Part shown: positions 6,666 to 12,714 of the stretch, one piece after another
Layout: each line of letters begins with the position of its first letter
How positions within the stretch are numbered: the first letter of the stretch is position 1
NCBI RefSeq assembly: GCF_051961875.1
Contig: NZ_JBQCCV010000007.1
Location: 1 to 13,809 of the forward strand
From: Intrasporangium_A sp051961875
GTDB taxonomy: Bacteria > Actinomycetota > Actinomycetes > Actinomycetales > Dermatophilaceae
Length of the DNA stretch: 13,809 nt
Direction of reading: 5' to 3'
Made by a program: the position numbers and the translations under genes
Notes under the pieces: generated by a model
Database searches by the model: none
The model's input: only the letters and a program-made list of their open reading frames with translations
What the model was told of the DNA's origin: nothing

Positions 6666-7871
6666 TCACTCCACGATCGCGTCGACGAAGGCCTCCGGGT
6701 CGAACGGCGCCAGGTCGTCGGGACCTTCGCCGAGGCCGACGAGCTTGACGGGCACGCCGAGCTGGCGCTGGACCGACACGACGATGCCGCCCTTGGCAGT
6801 GCCGTCGAGCTTCGTCAGCACGATGCCGGTGATGTCGACGGCCTCGGCGAAGACCTTCGCCTGCTGGAGACCGTTCTGGCCGGTCGTCGCGTCGAGGACG
6901 AGGAGCACCTCGTCGATCTCGCTCTGCTTCTCGATGACCCGCTTGATCTTGCCGAGCTCGTCCATCAGGCCGACCTTGTTGTGCAGGCGCCCGGCCGTGT
7001 CGATGATGACGACGTCGACCTCTTGCTCGATGCCGGCCTTGACCGCGTCGAACGCGACAGCGGCCGGGTCGGCACCCTCCTTGTCGGACCGCACCGTCGG
7101 CACGCCGACGCGCCCGCCCCACGTCTCGAGCTGGTCCGCGGCCGCGGCACGGAAGGTGTCTGCTGCACCGAGCAGGACATCGCGGTCCTCGGCGACCAGG
7201 ACCCGGGCGAGCTTGCCCACGGTCGTCGTCTTGCCCGTGCCGTTGACCCCGACGACGAGGATCACGGCCGGGCGGATGCCGACGCGCGAGGAGGCGATCC
7301 GCCGGTCCATGTCCGGCTGGACGAGCTCGAGCAGGTCCTTGCGCAGCCAGCTGCGGACCGTCGCCTCGTCGGTGGTGCCCTCAACCTTGACCTGGGTGCG
7401 CAGCGAGTCGACGAGCTGGGTCGTCGCCTCCACCCCGAGATCCGAGGCGATGAGGGTGTCCTCGACCTCCTCCCATGCCTCCTCGTCGAGCTTGCCGTGC
7501 GAGAGCAGGGCGAGCAGGCCCTTGCCGATCGCCGAGTTCGACCTCGCGAGCCGGGCCCGAAGCCGCTGGAGGCGACCCCGGGCCGACTCGGGCCGCTCGA
7601 CGGCCGGCGCCGGGATGATCTCCTCGACTCCGATGTCGGTGGGTCCCTCGGAGGGTTCGCCGGGGTGCTCCGGCGGAGCGGTCGCCCGGGCCTCCTCCGG
7701 GCTGCGGTCGAGGTCCTCGGCTGGCAGACCCGGTGGCGCCTGGCGCGGGGCCTCCCGCTCCTCGACCGGGGTCTCCGCTCGTCCTCCACCGCGCATGAGC
7801 CCGAAGACGAGCCCGGCACCGAGCACCACGATGACCAGGGCGATGATGACGTACAGCCAGAGGTTCTCCAC
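6666..7871 (-). CDS. ftsY: Signal recognition particle receptor FtsY
   Basis: FtsY is the membrane-associated SRP receptor GTPase that pairs with Ffh. The 401-aa product starts with a hydrophobic segment (about 4-25, LWLYVIIALVIVV...) that would anchor it in the membrane, as in other actinobacterial FtsY. An acidic, Pro-rich linker (about 30-95), the helical N domain, and a G domain with GVNGTGKTT (208-216), DTFRAAAADQ, DTAGR (291-295) and TKLDGTAKGG (353-362) follow. The start is not certain: I use GTG 7869-7871 (V-E-N-L-W-L), and an in-frame TTG 12 bases upstream is the alternative; neither has a strong Shine-Dalgarno. Its partner ffh closes the other end of the block. A strong hairpin follows the stop. 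The usual upstream neighbour smc is absent; a small membrane protein gene is there instead. Confidence 0.96.
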   Translation of the reverse strand: MENLWLYVIIALVIVVLGAGLVFGLMRGGGRAETPVEEREAPRQAPPGLPAEDLDRSPEEARATAPPEHPGEPSEGPTDIGVEEIIPAPAVERPESARGRLQRLRARLARSNSAIGKGLLALLSHGKLDEEAWEEVEDTLIASDLGVEATTQLVDSLRTQVKVEGTTDEATVRSWLRKDLLELVQPDMDRRIASSRVGIRPAVILVVGVNGTGKTTTVGKLARVLVAEDRDVLLGAADTFRAAAADQLETWGGRVGVPTVRSDKEGADPAAVAFDAVKAGIEQEVDVVIIDTAGRLHNKVGLMDELGKIKRVIEKQSEIDEVLLVLDATTGQNGLQQAKVFAEAVDITGIVLTKLDGTAKGGIVVSVQRQLGVPVKLVGLGEGPDDLAPFDPEAFVDAIVE

Positions 7872-7951
7872 GCACTCATCCAATCACGCGGCGCGACACC
7901 GCCGCTGGACGCGGCCGGCCCTGCGACGACGGCCGAGGAGTGGGTGGGGAC

Positions 7952-7965
7952 CGGTCTCAGGACCG
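7952..7965 (-). terminator. Weak hairpin after the small membrane protein gene
   Basis: CGGTC-TCAG-GACCG forms a 5-bp stem with a 4-nt loop, starting 5 nt past the small-protein stop and 80 nt before the ftsY start. It is short, so it may only attenuate readthrough or be fortuitous. The rest of 7872-7970 holds no recognisable signal. Confidence 0.25.
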
Positions 7966-7970
7966 CTTCG

Positions 7971-8132
7971 TCAGTGGGTGCGCGGGCGGCGCCGGCGGAG
8001 CAGGCCGAGGCGCGCCGCGCCGCGCGGAGTGAACATGACCTTGCCGTCGCGGTGGGCCGGCAGGGCGACGGAACCGACGATCGCGACACCGAGGCCGGTG
8101 GCGACCAGCATCAGGAAGATGAGGAACACCAT
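7971..8132 (-). CDS. Small single-span membrane protein, function unknown
   Basis: A predicted 53-aa protein with one N-terminal hydrophobic helix (about 2-24, MVFLIFLMLVATGLGVAIVG...) and a basic cytoplasmic-looking tail ending in an Arg cluster (LLRRRRPRTH). By the positive-inside rule the N-terminus would face out. It is read as a gene because the hydrophobic-then-basic organisation is coherent and it lies just upstream of ftsY on the same strand. The ATG at 8130-8132 starts directly at the hydrophobic segment; an in-frame ATG at 8148-8150 would add 6 residues. No Shine-Dalgarno is evident for either. I do not recognise a family and suggest no function. It is divergent from the cell-wall-binding protein gene, and its upstream region is the GTGAC-rich stretch. 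Confidence 0.6.
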   Translation of the reverse strand: MVFLIFLMLVATGLGVAIVGSVALPAHRDGKVMFTPRGAARLGLLRRRRPRTH

Positions 8133-8155
8133 GTGACTAGAGTGACGCATGTGAC
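8133..8155. repeat. Three GTGAC units with 9-bp period
   Basis: GTGAC occurs at 8133-8137, 8142-8146 and 8151-8155, exactly 9 bp apart, directly abutting the start codon of the small membrane protein gene. The units read GTGACTAGA, GTGACGCAT and GTGACTGAA. It could be an operator for the small gene or part of the larger pentamer cluster reaching to 8288. Confidence 0.45.
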
Positions 8156-8192
8156 TGAAGGTCGGCTGTGGACCCGCCCCGGGGGCCCATTC

Positions 8193-8220
8193 CGTCACCT
8201 ATTCGTCACCCTCCTGTGAC
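8193..8220 (+). promoter_or_regulatory. Tandem 11-bp repeats resembling an OmpR-family (PhoP/GlnR) site
   Basis: GTCAC (8194-8198), GTCAC (8205-8209) and GTGAC (8216-8220) lie exactly 11 bp apart with six-base spacers. The first two units read CGTCACC, close to the GTTCACC core of the Streptomyces PhoP box, which also uses 11-bp direct repeats. The GTnAC-n6-...-n6-GTnAC spacing is also that of a GlnR box, but the GAAAC elements are missing. It lies about 110 bp upstream of the secreted cell-wall-binding gene, so regulation of that gene is the likeliest role. Confidence 0.4.
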
Positions 8221-8279
8221 GTCGTTGCGCCGAGCGGGGCCATTCGCGCCTTTCCGGAGCCAAACGCTTCGAGTCCGGA

Positions 8280-8285
8280 TACTGT
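8280..8285 (+). promoter_or_regulatory. Candidate -10 element of the cell-wall-binding protein gene
   Basis: TACTGT fits the TAnnnT -10 pattern and would give a leader of roughly 38 nt ending in the Shine-Dalgarno GGAGGAG (8318-8324). No good -35 hexamer is seen, which would suit an activated promoter with the tandem repeats 60-85 bp upstream. Confidence 0.3.
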
Positions 8286-8329
8286 GACCGCCTCACGGCG
8301 CATCCAGCGCCGATCATGGAGGAGCAACC

Positions 8330-9388
8330 ATGAGCACAGCCTTTCGACTCGCCGCCGCCACACTCTCCGCCGCCGCTCTCGCGACGACCTCCATCGCCCA
8401 GGCCGTCGCGGCCCCGGCGGACACTGTCCCCGTCTACCGCATCCAGGGTGCCGACCGGATCGCGACCGCCGTCGCCGCCTCGCGAGCGATGTGGGATGAC
8501 GCCGGCACGCCGAACTCCCCGACGGCGACCGCCGCCGTGATCAGCCGCTACGACGACTACGCCGACGCACTCGGCGGCTCGGCCCTCGCCGGAGCCGTCG
8601 GTGGTCCCCTGCTGCTGACCCACACCGCGTACATCGACACGTCGACGATCAACGAGGTGGCCCGGATCCTCGGCAAGAAGGGCACCGTCTATCTCCTCGG
8701 GGGCACCGGCGCCATCTCGGGAGCCGCCGAGAAGAGCCTGCGCGACAAGGGCTACACCGTGAAGCGCCTCGCCGGCCCCGACCGGTATACGACCTCGGTC
8801 GTGGTCGCCAAGGAGGTCGCCAAGCAGCAGAAGGACGGCCACCCGCAGCTCGTCTTCGCCACGACCGGGCAGAACTTCCCCGATGGCCTCGCCGCCGGCG
8901 CGACCGCCGCGGGATATGCGGCATCCGTCGTGCTGACGAAGGACAGCGTCCTGCCGGCCACCGTCAAGTCCTACCTCATGGCTGAGCAGGCTGCCGGTGT
9001 CGACGTCCTCGCGGTCGGTGGGGCAACGGCGAAGGCGCCGTTCAGCTGGACCGGCACGCTGGCCGGGAAGGACCGCTATGAGACCGCGGCACTGATCGCG
9101 CGCTCCTTCTGGGCCAACCCGGACACCGACAGCGACGACGGCAACGCCATCGCCCTCGCCACCGGCGAGAACTGGCCGGACGCCCTGGCGGGCGGCGCCC
9201 TCATGGCCGGGGCCGGGCCGCTCCTGCTGGCCAAGCAGACCTCTCTTCCCGCGGCGACCAAGGCGGCCACTACCGAGATCGTGAAGTCGGCGAACCCGTC
9301 GACGATCAAGGTCGGCTTCGTCCTCGGCGGGGCGGGCGCCGTCACGGACGAAGTGAAGAGCGCTTTCGCGGTCGCGCTCAACTCCTGA
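8330..9388 (+). CDS. Secreted protein of three cell-wall-binding type 2 (CWB2) repeats
   Basis: A 352-aa exported protein. A signal peptide spans about 1-28 (hydrophobic Ala/Leu core, cleavage near AVA-AP). The mature part is almost entirely three CWB2 (PF04122-like) repeats starting near 37, 146 and 244. Each opens with an R-x-x-G-x-D-R-[IY]-x-T motif, has a D-[AG]-L-[AG] segment (79-82, 185-188, 284-287) and a L-[ALV]-x-G-G block. In Clostridioides such triplets anchor surface proteins to an anionic cell-wall polymer. Here there is no attached catalytic or adhesive domain, so it may itself coat or organise the wall; that is inference. ATG is supported by GGAGGAG (8318-8324) 5 nt upstream. 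It is monocistronic, ends at a 12-bp hairpin, and has a repeat-rich upstream region suggesting regulated expression. Confidence 0.93.
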   Translation: MSTAFRLAAATLSAAALATTSIAQAVAAPADTVPVYRIQGADRIATAVAASRAMWDDAGTPNSPTATAAVISRYDDYADALGGSALAGAVGGPLLLTHTAYIDTSTINEVARILGKKGTVYLLGGTGAISGAAEKSLRDKGYTVKRLAGPDRYTTSVVVAKEVAKQQKDGHPQLVFATTGQNFPDGLAAGATAAGYAASVVLTKDSVLPATVKSYLMAEQAAGVDVLAVGGATAKAPFSWTGTLAGKDRYETAALIARSFWANPDTDSDDGNAIALATGENWPDALAGGALMAGAGPLLLAKQTSLPAATKAATTEIVKSANPSTIKVGFVLGGAGAVTDEVKSAFAVALNS

Positions 9389-9404
9389 GCGGGGCGAGAC
9401 GCGA

Positions 9405-9434
9405 GCTGGGACCGCGCGATCACGCGGTCCCAGC
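9405..9434. terminator. Bidirectional hairpin terminator
   Basis: A perfect 12-bp stem GCTGGGACCGCG (9405-9416) / CGCGGTCCCAGC (9423-9434) with a 6-nt loop lies between the convergent CWB2 and SDR genes. It is 16 nt past the plus-strand stop and 25 nt past the minus-strand stop, so it can serve both. No T-tract is present. The word GCGGCATAC (9438-9446) follows 3 nt after the right arm. Confidence 0.85.
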
Positions 9435-9459
9435 CGAGCGGCATACCACCCGGGGCCTG

Positions 9460-10233
9460 CTAGAGGGCTCCCCCGAGGGTGACGCCGCCGTCGATCGTGA
9501 GCGTCTGGCCCGTGACCCACGCTGCGTCACGGGAGAGCAGAAAGCTCACCGCGCCCGCGACATCCTCCGGGACGCCGAGCCGCTTCATCGGGTAGGCGGC
9601 CGCGACCTCGGACTCGCGGCCCTCGTAGAGCGCCGTCGCGAACTTCGTCTTGACGACCGCTGGGGCGACGGCGTTGACCCGCACGTCCGGCCCGAGCTCG
9701 TAGCCGAGCTCCTTCGTCAGGTGGATCAGCGCTGCCTTGGAGATGCCATACCAGCCGATGGTCCCCGACGCGCCCTGCCCCGCGACCGAGGCGAGGTTGA
9801 CGACGGCACCGGGATGGTCGACGTCCCCAAGCCCCGACTTGACGGCCTTCTGGATCCACGAGAACGCGGCGATGACGTTGACGTCGAGGACCTTCCGGGC
9901 CACCGCGGCGTCGCTGTCGAGCATCGGTCCGTAGACCGGGTTGATGCCGGTGTTGTTGACGACGTAGTGCAGGCCACCGAACGTCGACCGGGCCGCCTCG
10001 ACGACCTCCTCCTGGTGGGCCTCGTCGGCCGCGTTGCCCGCGATACCCAGCGCATGCGCCGGACCGCCGAGCTGCTCGACCGCCTCGGCGAGCGCCGCCT
10101 CCTTCCGGGCCGTGATGACGACCTTGCCGCCCTCGTCGACGAGCCGCTGGGCGATGCCGAGGCCGATGCCGCGGCTCGCACCCGTGACGATGGCGACCGC
10201 ACCCGCGTGCCGCCCTGCTCCCTCTGCCGTCAT
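9460..10233 (-). CDS. SDR-family NAD(P)-dependent oxidoreductase (FabG-like)
   Basis: A 257-aa classical short-chain dehydrogenase/reductase, similar to 3-oxoacyl reductases and 3-hydroxyacyl dehydrogenases. It shows the cofactor motif TGASRGIG (17-24), NNTG (93-96, with Thr in place of the usual Ala of NNAG), and the catalytic set Asn119, Ser149, Tyr162 and Lys166 (YGISK). The C-terminus VTGQTLTIDGG is typical of the family. The ATG (10231-10233) shares one base with the stop of the upstream acyl-CoA dehydrogenase gene (TGATG), so the two are co-transcribed and probably translationally coupled. Together they would supply desaturation and hydroxy/keto interconversion of an acyl-CoA, but no hydratase or thiolase lies nearby. 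The substrate cannot be read from sequence, and NADPH versus NADH preference is not assigned. Confidence 0.95.
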   Translation of the reverse strand: MTAEGAGRHAGAVAIVTGASRGIGLGIAQRLVDEGGKVVITARKEAALAEAVEQLGGPAHALGIAGNAADEAHQEEVVEAARSTFGGLHYVVNNTGINPVYGPMLDSDAAVARKVLDVNVIAAFSWIQKAVKSGLGDVDHPGAVVNLASVAGQGASGTIGWYGISKAALIHLTKELGYELGPDVRVNAVAPAVVKTKFATALYEGRESEVAAAYPMKRLGVPEDVAGAVSFLLSRDAAWVTGQTLTIDGGVTLGGAL

Positions 10234-11378
10234 CAGAGCCCCAGGTCCCTTCCGATGAGTTCCTTCATGATCTCGTTGGAGCCGGCCCAGATCTTCGTCA
10301 CGCGGGCGTCCTTCCATGCCCGGGCCACCCGGTACTCGTTCATGTATCCGTAGCCGCCGTGCAGCTGCAGGCATGCGTCGAGCACGTCGTTCTGCACCTG
10401 CGCGCTCCACCACTTCGCCTTCGCGGCGTCCACGGCGCTGAGCTCGCCCTTCGAGTGTGCGATGACGCAGTCGTCGACGTAGGCCTCGGTGACCTCGATC
10501 TTGGTCACCAGCTCCGCGAGGAGGAACTTGTTGTACTGGAAGGCGCCGATCGGCTGGCCGAACGCCTTGCGCTCCTTGGCGTACTCGATCGTCTCGAGGA
10601 GCACCGACTTGGCGTGGGCGACGTTGTTGACCGCGGACCCCACCCGCTCCTGCGGCAGCCGCTGCATCATCGAGATGAACCCCAGCCCCTCCGGACCGAG
10701 GCGATTCTCGTCGGGGACCCGGACGTTGTCGAAGAACAGCTCCGCCGTGTCCGACTCCGGCATGCCGACCTTGTCTAGCTTGCGGCCGTTGGCGAAGCCC
10801 TCCATGCCCCGCTCGACGACGAAGAGGGTGATGCCCTTGGCCCCCCTGGACGCATCGGTCCGCGCCGCGACGATGACGAGGTCGGCCTGGAAGCCGTTGG
10901 TGATGAAGGTCTTCGAGCCGTTGAGGACCCAGGCGTCGCCATCGCGGACGGCGGTCGTCTTGAGCGCGGCGAGGTCGGAGCCACCTGACGGCTCCGTCAT
11001 CCCGATGGCGATGACCAGCTCGCCGGTCGCGATGCCGGGCAGCCAGCGCTGCTTCTGCTGCTCGGTGCCGAGGTCGACGATGTAGGGCGGGCACACGTCG
11101 GCGTGGATCCCGAAGCAGGAGCTGACCGCCGCGTTGAAGCCGGCCCACACCTCGGTGAGGACGGCGTTGAACCGGTAGTCGCCGACTCCGGCGCCCCCGT
11201 ACTCCTCGGGGATGTCGAATCCGAAGAAGCCCTGCTTCCCTGCCTCCCGCCAGACCTCGCGGTCGATCGACTTGGCCTCGATCATCTGCTCGGCCCGTGG
11301 CCTGAGGGTCCGCTCGACGAACTCCAGGGCCGAGCTGCGCAGGGCCTCGTGGTCCTCATCGTAGATGTGACGCGGCAT
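10233..11378 (-). CDS. Acyl-CoA dehydrogenase, LCAD-type active site
   Basis: A 381-aa FAD flavoenzyme that introduces the alpha-beta double bond in acyl-CoA substrates. Family signatures are GMTEPSGGSDLAA (126-138) and QLHGGYGYMNEY (338-349). At the position where medium- and short-chain enzymes carry the catalytic Glu (IYEGT) this protein has Ala365 (IWAGS). Instead it has Glu244 in LPQERV, the location of the catalytic base in long-chain acyl-CoA dehydrogenase (LPQERL), and its C-terminus SNEIMKELIGRDL also resembles LCAD. I therefore assign an LCAD-like enzyme for long or branched acyl chains; the exact substrate is unknown. GGAGG (11384-11388) lies 5 nt before the ATG. It is the first gene of a two-gene operon with the SDR. 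An inverted repeat 20 bp upstream may be a TetR-type operator. Confidence 0.95.
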   Translation of the reverse strand: MPRHIYDEDHEALRSSALEFVERTLRPRAEQMIEAKSIDREVWREAGKQGFFGFDIPEEYGGAGVGDYRFNAVLTEVWAGFNAAVSSCFGIHADVCPPYIVDLGTEQQKQRWLPGIATGELVIAIGMTEPSGGSDLAALKTTAVRDGDAWVLNGSKTFITNGFQADLVIVAARTDASRGAKGITLFVVERGMEGFANGRKLDKVGMPESDTAELFFDNVRVPDENRLGPEGLGFISMMQRLPQERVGSAVNNVAHAKSVLLETIEYAKERKAFGQPIGAFQYNKFLLAELVTKIEVTEAYVDDCVIAHSKGELSAVDAAKAKWWSAQVQNDVLDACLQLHGGYGYMNEYRVARAWKDARVTKIWAGSNEIMKELIGRDLGL

Positions 11379-11398
11379 GGCGACCTCCAGTCAGTGGG

Positions 11399-11412
11399 TA
11401 AGCGCTTGCTTA
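11399..11412. promoter_or_regulatory. Inverted repeat TAAGC-N4-GCTTA, candidate operator
   Basis: A perfect 5-bp inverted repeat with a 4-nt centre lies in the 45-bp gap between the divergent acyl-CoA dehydrogenase and 2H-phosphoesterase genes. On the minus strand it reads CTAAGCAAGCGCTTACC, like the short AT-tipped palindromes bound by TetR-family repressors of fatty-acid genes. It overlaps the TAGTCT -10 candidate (11411-11416) of the plus-strand gene. No regulator gene is in the window. Confidence 0.45.
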
Positions 11413-11426
11413 GTCTGTCCCGGGTG
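11411..11426 (+). promoter_or_regulatory. Putative leaderless promoter -10 of the 2H-phosphoesterase gene
   Basis: TAGTCT (11411-11416, pattern TAnnnT) is followed by 7 nt and GTG (11424-11426). The geometry is the same as at ffh, implying transcription starts at or next to the start codon. No Shine-Dalgarno lies in between. This also helps choose the start of the gene. Confidence 0.45.
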
Positions 11427-11987
11427 TCCCATGCTGTCAACGTGCTCTCCGACGCCGCCGGCCACTCCGTCCTCCAGGTCCCCGTCCCCGAGCTCGAGCC
11501 CTTCGTCCGGGCCCGCCACGAGCACTACGACACCGACTACGTGTCGGCCGACCCCGACTTTGTGCACGCCCACGTCACCGCGCTGGGACCGTTCCTCACC
11601 AGCCACGAGCTGGCGGCTGACAACCTCTCGCTGGTCGCGGCCATCGCTGCGCGGACCGAGCCCTTCTCGTTCACCCTCGGGCGCTTCGACGTCTTCCCCA
11701 ACGGGATCATCCACCTCGTGCCAGAGCCGGACGAGCCCTTCCGGGCGCTGACGGCCGACCTCTGCGCCGCCTTCCCCGACAAGCCTCCGTATGCCGGTCT
11801 GTTCCCCGACGTCCGACCGCACCTCACGCTCGACGCCCGGTCGGACCGGGTGACGCTGGCCTCCACAAGAGGGCTCGTCGGCCGTCTGGTTCCGGTCACA
11901 TGCCGAGCCGATCGCCTCGACCTCGCGTGGTACGAGCCGGGGAACTGCCATGTCCTCGCCAGCTGGAAGCTCGGCGAGCCGAGCTGA
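11424..11987 (+). CDS. 2'-5' RNA ligase / 2H phosphoesterase family protein
   Basis: A 187-aa protein with the two H-x-T motifs that define the 2H phosphoesterase fold: HVT (50-52, in HAHVTALGPF) and HLT (133-135, in RPHLTL). Members act on 2',3'-cyclic or 2'-5' phosphodiester bonds in RNA or small nucleotides; the natural substrate here is unknown. Both catalytic histidines and threonines are intact and the spacing of 83 residues is normal. The start is GTG 11424, supported by the leaderless geometry; GTG 11442, 6 codons downstream, is the alternative, and homology begins around residue 14 (HSVLQVPVP). It is divergent from the acyl-CoA dehydrogenase operon with promoters that must overlap, and convergent with the YczE-like gene, leaving only 7 nt between stops. 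Confidence 0.88.
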   Translation: MSHAVNVLSDAAGHSVLQVPVPELEPFVRARHEHYDTDYVSADPDFVHAHVTALGPFLTSHELAADNLSLVAAIAARTEPFSFTLGRFDVFPNGIIHLVPEPDEPFRALTADLCAAFPDKPPYAGLFPDVRPHLTLDARSDRVTLASTRGLVGRLVPVTCRADRLDLAWYEPGNCHVLASWKLGEPS

Positions 11988-11994
11988 GTGCGGG

Positions 11995-12657
11995 CTAGGC
12001 GGTGGCGGGCTGGGCCGTCTCGGCGAGCCGCACCGTCACGAGCGGCAGGAAGAACTGGACGAGCGGGCCGATGGACACGGCATAGAGCACCGTGCCGAGT
12101 CCGACCGGCCCGCCGAGCAGCCATCCGACGACCAGGACGGTGACCTCGATGAGCGTGCGGACCACCCGGATGCTGACGCCGGTGCGGCGGGAGAAGCCGG
12201 TCATCAGGCCGTCTCTCGGCCCGGGGCCGAGCTGGCTGCCGATGTAGAGCCCCCCGGCGAGCCCGTTTAGCACGATGCCGGCGATCAGAAGCCCGAGCTG
12301 CGCGGGCCAACCGCTCGGCTGGGCGATGGCGGCAAGGCCGGCGTCCGCGGCGATGCCGATGACGACCACGTTGGCGAAGGTCCCGAGACCCGGCCGTTGA
12401 CGCAGCGGCCACCAGAGCAGCAGGACGAACGCGCCGACGACAATCGTCACCTGTCCGAAGGACAGCGGCACCCGCTCGGTGAGGCCGGCGTGGAAGACGT
12501 CCCATGGGTTGAGGCCGAGGGTCGACCGCAGCATCATCGCCATGGAGACGCCGTAGAGGACGAGCCCCACGACGAGCTGGGTGAGCCGTCGCGGCAGCTG
12601 GCCGGCCCGCAGCTGGTCTCGGGGGCTGAGGTTGAGCAGGGGGACGTTCCGGCGCAT
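11995..12657 (-). CDS. YczE/YitT-type integral membrane protein
   Basis: A 220-aa polytopic membrane protein with about five hydrophobic segments and the N-terminal family pattern GLVLYGVSMAMMLRSTLG followed by LNPWDVFHAGL (about 46-65). GTFANVVVIG and GGLYIGSQLGPGPRDGLMTG are further typical blocks. Proteins of this YczE/YyaS/YitT-like group are widespread in Firmicutes and actinobacteria; their transport substrate, if any, is not established. The start is uncertain: ATG 12655-12657 (M-R-R-N-V-P-L-L) fits the family, while an in-frame GTG at 12700-12702 would add 15 residues and lie 12 nt from the upstream stop. Neither has a strong Shine-Dalgarno. It is probably co-transcribed with the luciferase-like oxidoreductase gene just upstream. 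Confidence 0.9.
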   Translation of the reverse strand: MRRNVPLLNLSPRDQLRAGQLPRRLTQLVVGLVLYGVSMAMMLRSTLGLNPWDVFHAGLTERVPLSFGQVTIVVGAFVLLLWWPLRQRPGLGTFANVVVIGIAADAGLAAIAQPSGWPAQLGLLIAGIVLNGLAGGLYIGSQLGPGPRDGLMTGFSRRTGVSIRVVRTLIEVTVLVVGWLLGGPVGLGTVLYAVSIGPLVQFFLPLVTVRLAETAQPATA

Positions 12658-12714
12658 GAGCACATGATCGGGGCAGAACGGGTCCGGCGCTGATTCCGCC
12701 ACGCTGTGGTCACT

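Noticed and set aside
9460..11148. A 562-residue open frame covering the SDR and much of the acyl-CoA dehydrogenase region
   Set aside because: Upstream of the SDR ATG it is an out-of-frame Arg-rich shadow of the acyl-CoA dehydrogenase gene, not a fusion protein.
11103..11423. N-terminal extension of the 2H-phosphoesterase into the acyl-CoA dehydrogenase gene
   Set aside because: It runs antisense through the dehydrogenase coding sequence and has no resemblance to the family.
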